Positions 32,901-41,564 of a stretch of 64,000 nucleotides of DNA are shown piece after piece. This DNA is from Dipteris shenzhenensis (lineage: Eukaryota; Polypodiophyta; Polypodiopsida; Gleicheniales): NCBI GenBank assembly GCA_047967505.1, contig CM106541.1; one strand, written 5' to 3'. The position numbers were made by a program, and so were the translations under genes. The first letter of the stretch is position 1, and the number at the start of each line of letters is the position of its first letter. A model generated the notes under the pieces. It searched no databases, was not told the origin of the DNA, and worked only from the letters and a program-made list of their open reading frames with translations.

Positions 32901-33996
32901 TCACGCCGTCCATGGCTAGCCCAAGATGTAAGTTGCGTGGCTCTCTCGCAAAGTCCGGCCACTGATTATCTATGTGCTTCCAAGCCGCACAATCTGCGGG
33001 AATCCTCAATGTGTGATCAGTGGACCGATGAGATGCATGCCATGTCATCAACTCCGCTATGGATTTGCATCGAAACATGTGTTGTATTCTTGCAATGATG
33101 GGAAAGTGTCTTAAGACCTTTACCGGTATCCTCTCACCCTGCAAGTCATCTCTATATCGTTGTTCCCCACACTTTGGACAACTAGCCAAATCTCCATGCT
33201 CACGACGAAAGAGAATACAATCATTACGGCAAGCATGGATGGTATCATAATCCATACCCACCATTGTTAGCATCTTTTTCGCTTCATCTCTTGATGCGGG
33301 CATGGTATTTGGTGCAGGCAACATCTTTTGGAGCAACCTATGACAAAGACACTATCCAAATGATGATTCTCAAAACAAACAATATCCAAATAATGAGTCA
33401 ATCAAATTAATGCAAGGGCTAACCTCATTAAGGCCGAGACACTTGTATCCGACCATCCATACTGTACTTGTAGATTCAAGATTGAGAGACAAGCACGTAG
33501 TTTAGACATCCTGGCACCCTCGTACAATTGTGTTGATTGCAACTCTCGCATTTTCACCTCAGACTCTGACATCACGTGTACGTGGGATGTAGTGCCCCTA
33601 AAAATGGAATCCATCATGTCGACCATACCCTCGTCGTCATCTGGGAGACTATAGTCTTGTTGAAAGTGAGAAGGTATATGTGTACCCTCGTCACCCTCGT
33701 CATCCTGTCATAAGCTCATTCGTGTAAATAGAAGATCTTCTAATTCCGGGTATACAATAAGATTGCGAACTTAAATAGCTTTGACTTACCGATGATCCAT
33801 CAACATGTGCAACACCAACGGGGGGTACTGGTTCCGGCTCCTCCCCATACATCCGCAAGTGGCGCATGATAATACGACGTTGATGTCGTACTTCTCGCTT
33901 GCAATGAGTGCAATGACAATATAACCTCTCCGTAAGCCACTTCGTGCTCCCGGGCGTTGGCGCATCATCGGATGAGCTTCCACTCGTCCCTTCCAT
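29931..33996 (-). CDS. TNP2 transposase of CACTA A (8 exons, 1,131 codons)
   Basis: Cut-and-paste transposase of the CACTA family, nuclear. My exon model (minus strand): 33996-33790, 33704-33424, 33337-32598, 32498-31888, 31788-31709, 31609-30925, 30825-30463, 30359-29931. Every intron has GT-AG ends, the phases agree, and the exons sum to 3,396 nt. Exon 1 carries a C2H2-like finger (CTHCKREVRHQRRIIMRH). Exons 3-4 carry the TNP2 domain: NDCILFRREHGDLASCPKC, GLAMDGVNPFG and NMDVYMAPLIEEL (candidate catalytic Asp residues), HACPVCGPAL, LLDPMHIFKNVG. Exons 5-6 are DUF4218-like (LPITIKGCLQEDVRNAIFKI, HLLVHIVDEVA). Exons 7-8 are DUF4216-like (WFRTTYNG, VVFHPDRSDPRWW) with an acidic tail. The ATG at 33996 is shared by copies B and C. 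Transcription probably starts in the central palindrome cluster. RNA data are needed only to settle the splice sites. Confidence 0.88.
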
Positions 33997-34102
33997 CTAC
34001 ACTTATAAAACCAAAACATAAGCATGAAGAGGAGATGTACACAATTATGAGCATAGCATGTTTAATTTGAGCTTCTCTTGAGGCTATATAAAAAGAATGA
34101 CA

Positions 34103-34365
34103 TCGCTATATAGTAAGGATTGAAACAAAAAATCCTATATAGTAAGGCTGTGTAGTAAGAGGAGATATTGACAATTATAGGCATAGCATGTTTGAGTCAC
34201 AAGAGGCCTCATTAAAAAACAAACAGTAAGCGTCGCTATATAGCGACGCTCTGTTCCGTCGCTATATAGCGACGATTTTAATTGAAAGCGTCGCTATATA
34301 GCGACGTTTTCAATTAGAAACGTCGCTATATAGCGACGGATAAGCGTCGCTATATAGCGACGCTG
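34103..34365. promoter_or_regulatory. Central divergent promoter with palindrome cluster, CACTA A
   Basis: Five perfect CGTCGCTATATAGCGACG palindromes at 34211-34365, plus a partial one at 34103, lie between the two divergent genes. They end about 215 bases before the TNP2 ATG and about 225 bases before the first donor of the TnpA-like 5' exons. The same motif fills both subterminal regions. By analogy with En/Spm, where TnpA binds subterminal motifs and controls the promoter, this cluster is a likely autoregulatory promoter. That is inference; the repeats themselves are plain to see. Confidence 0.7.
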
Positions 34366-34374
34366 TGGGTTAAA

Positions 34375-35019
34375 ACCCGAAACGCCGAAACCCGCGGCGT
34401 TTTGCTCAAAGCTTTCCTAATCTCTAAACTAAGCTCTCCAAAATCTCCTCCCACCTATTTTCACTGACCTCCCATCTATTCCAAGCAACCTCCTACCCTA
34501 TTTCCCACTCCTCACCCTCCTCCTACCTCTTGTGCACCCTCTCTCTCCTTTTTCCCTCTTTGGTTTCCAGAAAGAAAGTTCTTCAAAAGGTGAGTTTTTT
34601 TCAACAATGTAGGTTGTTTGTTTGTTAGCTTTGGTTTTGTGAGTGTTTCTACTTGTATTGCTAAAGTTTTAAACTAGTTTTCATGCTTGATTAGAAAGGA
34701 TTCAAACAAAAAACGAAATTTCAAGAAAGAAAGAAAATTTCAAGAAAGAAAGAAAGAAACTCACCTCTTCTTTCTGTATTTCTCTTCCTTCTCTTCCTTC
34801 TCTTCTCCTCAATCTCCTCCTTTCCTTGTCTCCTCAATCTTCTCTTTCCTTGTCTCCTTTCAAGAATTTGCTTTTGTGATCTCCTCTTTCCACTAACATC
34901 TTATTTGAAAAAATGGATTGTTTTCTCTCTTTTGTAGTGCCAGTCCACTACACCGAGCGGGACATAGTCTCTCTTTCGTGGGCCCAGTCCACTACACCGA
35001 GCGGGACATACTTTTACAG
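34375..35019 (+). other. Predicted 5' non-coding exons of the TnpA-like gene
   Basis: A CT-rich leader ends at AAAAG|GTGAGT (donor at 34590). A second exon runs from after TTTTGTAG (34937) to ACAG|GTAAGT (donor at 35020) and has no ATG. In copy A this second exon contains a 44-base direct duplication of CCAGTCCACTACACCGAGCG-like text (34940 and 34984) that is single in copies B and C. The next acceptor is ATGTTAG before 36965. The exon model rests on splice-site wording and conservation only. Confidence 0.45.
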
Positions 35020-35069
35020 GTAAGTGCTTCCTCTTCTTTCCATTTAAGCTTTTTGTTATTTGCATTTGC

Positions 35070-35100
35070 CTGCAGCTAGCGCCTTAAGCGCTAGCTGCAG
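35070..35100. repeat. Conserved perfect 31-bp palindrome, copy A
   Basis: Arms CTGCAGCTAGCGC and GCGCTAGCTGCAG around CTTAA. Present at the same place in all three copies (24568-24598, 49765-49795), about 50 bases inside the large first intron of the TnpA-like gene. Confidence 0.8.
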
Positions 35101-36880
35101 TGATGGGCGTAGGAACCCTCTCCTCCCCCTTCTCTTTTTCTCATTTTCCCCCTTCTCTTTTTTCCCTCTTCTCTTATTCTCTCTTTCCCCCTCTCTCTTT
35201 TCCCTTCTCTCTTTCCTTTCCCCCTTATTCTCTATTTCCGCATCCCTCTTATTCTCTTATGCTTATGCTTCTCTCATTCCGCATAAGCTCCTCCTCTATT
35301 TCCGCATGAGCATAAGCTCATGCTTATGCTCATTCATGAGCATGAGCTTATGCGTAAGTTTCCGCAAGAGCTTATGCGGAAATAGAGAATGAGAGAAGCA
35401 TACGCTTCTCTCATTCTCTTTTTCCGCATAAGCTCCTTCTCTCATTCCGCATAAGCTCCTTCTCTATTTCCGCATGAGCATAAGCATGAGCTTATGCTTA
35501 TGCTTATGCATAAGCATAAGCATAAGCATAAGCATAAGCTCATGCTTATGCTCATTCTTCATGCTTATGCTCATTCATGTCCATGAGCTTATGCGTAAGT
35601 TTCCGCAAGAGCTTATGCGGAAATAGAGAATGAGAGAAGCTTATGCTTCTCTCATTCTCTTTTTCCGCATAAGCTCCTTCTCTTATTCCGCATGCAAGTT
35701 TCCGCAAGTTTCCGCATGAGCTCCTTCTCTTATTCCGCATAAGCTCCTTCTCTCATTCCGCATAAGCTCCTTCTCTATTTCCGCATGAGCATAAGCATGA
35801 GCTTATGCTTATGCTTATGCTTATGCTTATGCATAAGCATAAGCATAAGCATAAGCTCATGCTTATGCTCATGCGGAAATAGAGAAGGAGCTTATGCGGA
35901 ATGAGAGAAGGAGCTTATGCGGAATAAGAGAAGGAGCTCATGCGTATGCATAAGCATAAGCATAAGCTCATGCTTATGCTCATGCATCCGCAAGAGCTTA
36001 TGCGTAAGTTTCCGCAAGAGCTTATGCGGAAATAGAGAATGAGAGAAGCATATGCTTCTCTCATTCTCTTTTTCCGCATAAGCTCCTTCTCTTATTCCGC
36101 ATGCAAGTTTCCGCAAGTTTCCGCATGAGCTCCTTCTCTTATTCCGCATAAGCTCCTTCTCTCCTTCTCTTATTCCGCATGAGCTCCTTCTCTTATTCCG
36201 CATAAGCTCCTTCTCTTATTCCGCATGCAAGTTTCCGCATAAGCTCCTTCTCTTATTCCGCATAAGCTCCTTCTCTTATTCCGCATAAGCATAAGCATGA
36301 GCTCCTTCTCTCCTTCTCTCCGCATAAGCTCCTTCTCTCATTCCGCATAAGCATAAGGATAAGCATAAGCTCCTTCTCTCCTTCTCTTATCCGCAAGTTT
36401 CCGCAAGTGCTCCTTCTCTTTTTCCGCATAAGCTCCCTCTCTTTTTCCGCATGAGCATAAGCATGAGCTTATGCTTATGCTTATGCTCATGCATAAGCAT
36501 AAGCATAAGCTCATGCTTATGCTCATTCTTCATGCTTATGCTCATTCATGAGCATGAGCTTATGCGTAAGTTTCCGCAAGAGCTTATGCGGAAATAGAGA
36601 ATGAGAGAAGCATATGCTTCTCTCATTCTCTTTTTCCGCATAAGCTCCTTCTCTTATTCCGCATGCAAGTTTCCGCATGAGCTCCTTCTCTTATTCCGCA
36701 TAAGCTCCTTCTCTCATTCCGCATAAGCTCCTTCTCTATTTCCGCATGAGCATAAGCTCCTTCTCCTTCTCTTTCCCTTTCTCTCATTCTCTATTTCCTC
36801 GTTCTCATTCTTTTCTTTCCTTTACATCTTCTTTCCCTCTTATCTTTCCCTCTTTCCTTTCCCTCTTTCCTTTCCCTCTT
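35101..36880. repeat. CT-rich tract and hexamer array in the intron, copy A
   Basis: About 1.5 kb of TTATGC, CTCATGC, CATAAG and CATGAG hexamers mixed with a module around TTTCCGCATAAGCTCCTTCTC, bordered by long CT tracts. It lies within an intron bounded by GTAAGT at 35020 and a strong polypyrimidine tract with TTAG before 36965. Copies B and C hold 2.2 kb and about 0.8 kb of related but rearranged arrays, so it changes size quickly. Long frames inside are meaningless. Confidence 0.85.
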
Positions 36881-36966
36881 CTTTCTTCTTGCCTATGCCT
36901 ATGCCTATGAGAATGCTCATGTTTGTTTATTTGTTTTCTGTTTTCGTGTTTGTGTCTATGTTAGAC

Positions 36967-38413
36967 ATGGGATCACGTCGCTCATCGGACGAGTACGGAC
37001 AGCCTCGCAGGAGGAGAGCTCACGATCTATATGCTCCAGAGGACTTTGATTCCTCTCAGGCGACTACCCCGAGGACTACCCCTGGTCCGACTCCTCTCGG
37101 TCCTAGCACTGTGACTACCCCTGGTCCGACCCCTCTTCCACGTAGCACTGCGACTACCCCTCAGGGGACTCCTTTGCTAGCCGCGCATGGCTTTGTTGGG
37201 ACTCCCGACGAGTTTGTAGCGCAGATGAGCGATGAGGAGGCAGCGAGATTCTTCTCTCTGCTCTCTCAGAGGACCTCCGCAATTCCTTCCCCTACACCGA
37301 CGGGTGGACGTACAGCCCAGCCATCCCCTCGCGCCCCTTCGACCGCGGGATCATCACCTGCGCATGCCTCCCGCAAGGGAAGGAAGAGTAGGATGGGCGG
37401 CTCATGTTGTGCTGACTCAGGAGATGTAGACGAGTCAGCACACTCACGCTCCTTTAGGTCTCCACTTGGTCCGGAGACACAGTATCAGTCAGGTCCCTTT
37501 CCCTCTCCTACTCCCACAGCTACTCCTCGATCCGGAAGCGGTCGCGCAGCTTCCACTCCTTCAGACTCTGCTACCGTCAGTCCCCCTTACTCATCAGGGG
37601 ATCTCTCCTATCAAATCACATCTGCCGGAGAGATAATAGAAGACAAAAAGGGTAAAGCAGTGATGGCCGCCATGAGGCGGTTGATGAGTCATCACTTCAA
37701 GAGCGGAATAAATATCGATTGGCGGTATCAAGATGGCCAAAAGAAACAGGCGGTGATCGATGAGTTAAAACTCAGATTTCCTAATCCGCCAAATGTGGAG
37801 TTTAATAACAGTTATATGCTCGAGCGCATGGGTTTGGTCCTAAAGCATCGCAGATCAACCATGCGTACTTCCATTACAAAGGGGTTGTCTAAACCCAGCT
37901 GGGCAGACAAAGCTGATTGGAAGTTCTTGAAGAAGCAGAATAGGGACCATCCTGAAATGTTCGAGGGTCAGAGGAGGGCTGCGAAGAGACGGCTGGATGT
38001 CGTAGGTACTTCGCACTTTGGTGCAGGTGGACGGTATGCGTTCGAGGCAACCGTGGTAAGTTTACTTCTTTCCATTTAATGTATTGTTCTATTTGTTTTA
38101 CTTACATATTACATGCACTTTAGCTAACTCTAACTCTCGTAAATTGGATCCACAGCAAGCTGCGATGGGTCGTCTTCCTACGGATGCAGAGACGCGGCGC
38201 GCATTTCGGATAGGAACCAAGCCGTGGTTCATTGAGCAAGAGGCAATGGGAGCGACAGTCGATTGGGCTGAGGTGGCTGCTCGCACGGTATAAGTTTACT
38301 CCTGCTTGTAATCTCACTTTTTAATTTAAGTTCCAATCTAATTTTCGATTTATATGGTTCAGTCTCAGGGTCAAAGCTCAAGCGTCCCATCATCAGAGAC
38401 GAGCGATCAATAG
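36967..38413 (+). CDS. TnpA-like protein (Ptta/En/Spm family) of CACTA A
   Basis: Second element protein, expected to bind DNA. Coding exons: 36967-38055, 38156-38287, 38363-38413, all in phase 0 with GT-AG introns, giving 423 residues. Residues 1-210 are rich in Ser, Thr and Pro with TTPRTTPGPTPLGPST-type repeats and a basic patch (RKGRKSR). From about residue 220 the Ptta/En/Spm domain (Pfam Transposase_24 type) follows: AGEIIEDKKGKAVMAAMRRL, WRYQDGQKKQAVIDELKLRF, then RRSTMRTSITKG, GRYAFEATV, and exon 2 PWFIEQEAMGATVDWAEVA. The frame is also open upstream of 36967 with earlier ATGs, but that part encodes an unlikely hydrophobic run and overlaps a good polypyrimidine tract, so I start at MGSRRSSDEYG. 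Copies B and C carry broken homologues. Confidence 0.85.
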
Positions 38414-38735
38414 GGGCAAGGATCGGACGCAGGTGCCGATGACGAAGGAGAAGACGCAGGTGTCGGGGACGAGGGAGAAGATGCAGGTGCCGAGGACCAG
38501 GGAACAGCCCAACAAGACGATTCGGATTCGGATTCGGATTAGTAGTGGTAGTAGCATTTTTCATATCCGCTCGTTAGAGCCATTTTGTATCACCCTTTCA
38601 CAGGGTAATTTTGTTTCAAACACAGTTGTATATGTATATGCATTTCTTCCTCATCGTTCACAAGAACAATTTTGTATCACCCTGCAAGCAAGGGAAATTT
38701 TGTTATAAAAAACTTTCTTTTGTAATTACAAAAAA

Positions 38736-38804
38736 AAAAAAATGGTTAGTGGGGCTAAACAGGGCTTCCTTTTGGCCCTGTTTAGCCCCACTAACCATTT
38801 TTTT
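38736..38804. repeat. Foldback with perfect 30-base arms, copy A
   Basis: Arms 38736-38765 and 38775-38804 are perfect reverse complements (core GGTTAGTGGGGCTAAACAGG) around the 9-base loop TTCCTTTTG. It lies about 320 bases after the TnpA-like stop codon and just before the subterminal palindromes. Also present in copy B (20475-20530), half-deleted in copy C (about 47450-47475). Confidence 0.85.
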
Positions 38805-38818
38805 AACCTTCTGTTAAT

Positions 38819-38975
38819 CGTCGCTATATAGCGACGTTTACCAGTGTCGCTATATAGCGACGATTAACAGAGTCGCTATATAGCGACGTTTTTATCGTCG
38901 CTATATAGCGACGTTTATATCGTCGCTATATAGCGACGATTAACAGCGTCGCTATATAGCGACGGTTTATAGCGA
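38819..38975. repeat. Right subterminal palindromes of CACTA A
   Basis: Six perfect GTCGCTATATAGCGAC palindromes with short spacers such as GATTAACA and GTTTAT, followed by half copies at 38967-38976 and 39008-39016. They mirror the left cluster and the central cluster. Confidence 0.9.
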
Positions 38976-39094
38976 CGCTCCTTTTCCGACGATTTTAACG
39001 ACTTTTATAGCGACCTTTGCGCCCGTGAAAAAAAAAAATTTTAATGTAAAAAGCGTCGGTATTTCCGTCGAAAAATGGCCTATGCCTTGTAGTG

Positions 39095-39600
39095 TTTGTG
39101 GGCAGTCATGGGCAAGGGCCCGACAAAATCTATTCCCCACTGTTGAAATGGATGGATGGACATCACTGGGTGATGTTTCCCAGGATGCAAATCCTTCCTA
39201 CCAAAGAATTGGCATGGTTCATAGGTTTTGCAATACATAGTGGCATCCTTGAACAAGGTCGGCCAATAGTACCCAGCATGTAAAATCTTCTTAGCTATAT
39301 AGTCACTGGCATAGTGGCCTCCACAAAATCCATCATGATAATGCTTCAACTTCATCTACATCAATGGCCGATCTTAGTACCCCATCCATGCCTTGACGGT
39401 ACAACACCCCATCTAAGAGTGTAGCATCTACTATCTCTTTGGATCTTCTTTCTCTCATAGCTAGTACTTTCTGAAGGAAAGGAAAAAGCAGTCAGAAACC
39501 TATAGATACCACCATACTATGGATCCCCAACTTCTATGGCCACTATAAGGGTTACATCAAGACACTCCTCTAAATCAATGAAAGCATTCTTCAAGTTGGA
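39095..39600 (-). pseudogene. Integrase of gypsy copy 2, 5' half
   Basis: After the right TSD (TTT, 39095-39097) the gypsy sequence resumes. 39080-39355 reads HYHDGFCGGHYASDYIAKK, then the zinc-finger cysteines, of which one is changed (CKTYEPC instead of CKTCEPC), then WGIDFVGPLPMTAH with the first catalytic Asp. Upstream to 39600 is frameshifted linker. Confidence 0.75.
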
Positions 39601-40060
39601 ACAACCACCTTTTACAATTTTGAAAGAAAATACTTATTCTTGTAGAACTGCCAACCATTTGGCCAATCGGCCCATGGGATTTAGTGATTGAAGAACTTGC
39701 TTTGCAAGACCATTGCTAGACATTATAATGAAAGACTTCCCAGCCACATAATGCTTAAATTTCTCAATACAGAACACCAAAGACAAGGCATGCTTGTCAG
39801 CCTCGAAGGAGCATCGCTCACTTTTGAGCAATTGTCGAGAAGCAAATGGAACGGGATACATGAACTGATCCTCCCCTTACTGGAGAAGAATACCCACCAG
39901 AGTGTGCTCACCAAACCCAAGATTGATATAGAAATTCTTTGACCAATTAGGATTGCTTGGAATGGGTTATGAAGCCAGAGCATTCTTGATTTGTGCAAAG
40001 CCATGATCACAATCCTCATCCCAAGAGAAATCAACCCCATCTTTTAATAGCATAGTCATG
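39601..40060 (-). pseudogene. RNase H of gypsy copy 2
   Basis: 39634-39861 reads MYPVPFASRQLLKSERCSFE then ADKHALSLVFCIEKFKHYVAG, the RT-linked RNase H. The part nearer RT (39862-40060) is frameshifted. A neighbouring open block at 39723-40040 is a shadow in another frame. Confidence 0.7.
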
Positions 40061-40062
40061 GG

Positions 40063-41097
40063 TCACGTCAAAGCAGCATATTGATCAATGAAGTGGCGAT
40101 AGTATCCTTCTAGATTGACAAATGAGCATACCTGACGTTTGGTTGTTGGCGAGGAGAGCTTGAAGGTGGCTTCTACCTTCTCGGGTTCAGGCTTGACACC
40201 CTCAGATGAGACAATATGTCCCAGTAACCTCCCTTGAGTGGCTCCAATGGTGCATTTATTAGGGTTGAGACTACCATTTGCGTCATTGATCCTTTGGAAG
40301 GCCAACCTAACCTTCATGACATGCTCCTTACGTGCTAAGAATATATATAAATCATCTAAAAACACCTCCAAGAAATCCCCCAAATATGAAGCAAACACCC
40401 ACTGCATAAATCTTTGAAAGGTAGCACGAGCATTGGTGATGCCAAATGGCATTACTTTGAATGCAAGCGTCCCCCAGGGTGTGGCAAATGTGGTTTTAAG
40501 CACATCTTCTTCAACAATTCTGATTTGATAAAACCCGGAGTAACCATCATAGAAAGTATACATCTCATGACCACTTACCTTCTCAAGAATGAGATCTTGA
40601 AAGGGTAGAAGATGATGATCCCTCTTGGTGGATGCATTGAGTTTCTTATAGTCGATGCAGACCCGCCACTTGTTGTTTTTCTTTGGGATGACTACCACTA
40701 GTGAAACCCATTCTGTATTGTGAACTGAAATAATAAACCCAGCTTCCACAAGCTTGTGCAACTCTGAGCACAAAGCATGGATTTGTAGGGGCCCTAATCT
40801 TTGAAATTTCTGAGCCACTGGCTTAGCATTAGGCTTCAGCTCTATCTTGTGTTCTATGGCAGTCACATGGCGAAGGTGGTGGTAGCTAGTTGTGAAGACG
40901 TCAGGGAAACCTTTGAACATTTCTAGGAACTCATCTTTCTCACTTGGAGTGAGGTCTGGGGAAAGCATAGATTCAAGCTGTTGAGAACTAGCTGTTATCT
41001 TTTCTATGGGTGGCAGTGTCAGAGACACCTCCATCATGTAAACTTCTTCCTTTGAGAACTCCTCCCCCTCGGCTGAATCTTCCATTGACTCAGGCAC
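40063..41097 (-). CDS. Reverse transcriptase of gypsy copy 2 (open, 344 codons)
   Basis: The best-preserved pol segment in the window. It begins with the acidic linker (SMEDSAEGEEFSKEE), then RT fingers and palm: WRVCIDYKKLNAST, MYTFYDGYSGFYQIRIVEED (first catalytic Asp), KVMPFGITNARATFQRFMQ, VFLDDLYIF (catalytic pair), HIVSSEGVKPEPEKVEATF. The FLDD box is shared with copy 1. It copies element RNA into DNA. The frame ends where the thumb leads to RNase H, so the copy as a whole is not functional. Confidence 0.85.
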   Translation of the reverse strand: MPESMEDSAEGEEFSKEEVYMMEVSLTLPPIEKITASSQQLESMLSPDLTPSEKDEFLEMFKGFPDVFTTSYHHLRHVTAIEHKIELKPNAKPVAQKFQRLGPLQIHALCSELHKLVEAGFIISVHNTEWVSLVVVIPKKNNKWRVCIDYKKLNASTKRDHHLLPFQDLILEKVSGHEMYTFYDGYSGFYQIRIVEEDVLKTTFATPWGTLAFKVMPFGITNARATFQRFMQWVFASYLGDFLEVFLDDLYIFLARKEHVMKVRLAFQRINDANGSLNPNKCTIGATQGRLLGHIVSSEGVKPEPEKVEATFKLSSPTTKRQVCSFVNLEGYYRHFIDQYAALT

Positions 41098-41564
41098 TGA
41101 GGATGAGAGAGTATCACTGTCTTGTTCCTCTTATTTTTCTTGTTCAGTGGCACCAGGTTGCATCGGGATCTTCTCCTTTGAAGCACCAAAAGACATGTGT
41201 CCTGTCTTCCAATAGCTGACTGCATCACTCTTTCTCAGCCATGGTCTCCCGAGTATGGCTGGGTAACTCCTGCCTGTATCTTCAATGTCTACTACATTGA
41301 AATTAACAGTGATGGTCAATCCATTGACAGTGATGGGCAAATCCTCAATGACTCCCAGAGTGGCGAGTCATTGACCATCAGCTACCTTGATTTGAGTGGA
41401 GGAATGCCTTGTGCATTTCAAATTCAACTTCTTCATGATAGGGCACCATGATATTACATGCAGCTCCCAGGCATCAACACACCCTTTTTTACACGATAAT
41501 TATCTATGATGACATCTACTGTATGTGGGTGCCGATCAACATCTTCAGAGATAGAAGAAATCTC
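41098..41564 (-). pseudogene. Protease region of gypsy copy 2
   Basis: 41131-41340 reads MPITVNGLTITVNFNVVDIE then YPAILGRPWLRKSDAV, the protease C-terminal half. The active-site half (41350-41560) is frameshifted and shortened compared with copy 1. Confidence 0.6.

Larger units (their letters stand above)
29492..39094. mobile_element. CACTA (En/Spm) element copy A, 9,603 bp, apparently intact
   Basis: Termini CACTACTACACACG and (reverse) CACTACAAGGCATAGG, 3-bp TSD TTT. Contents from left: terminus with a hairpin, subterminal palindromes (29585-29755), TNP2 gene (minus, 33996-29931), central palindromes (34211-34365), TnpA-like gene (plus, 5' exons from about 34400, coding 36967-38413), 30-bp-arm foldback, subterminal palindromes (38819-38975), terminus. 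Both genes read without stops across all predicted exons, so the copy could be autonomous. CACTA elements move by cut-and-paste with TNP2-type transposase, and TnpA-type proteins bind subterminal repeats. Confidence 0.92.

Noticed and set aside
34211-34365. Evenly spaced identical palindromic repeats resembling a CRISPR array
   Set aside because: Plant nuclear context, spacers of only 6-30 bases, no cas genes, and the same motif sits at transposon termini.
36889-36966. N-terminal extension with repeated Met-Pro and a hydrophobic stretch before the TnpA-like protein
   Set aside because: It is the polypyrimidine tract and upstream intron sequence; the first codon would be TTG and the product would be a membrane segment on a nuclear protein.
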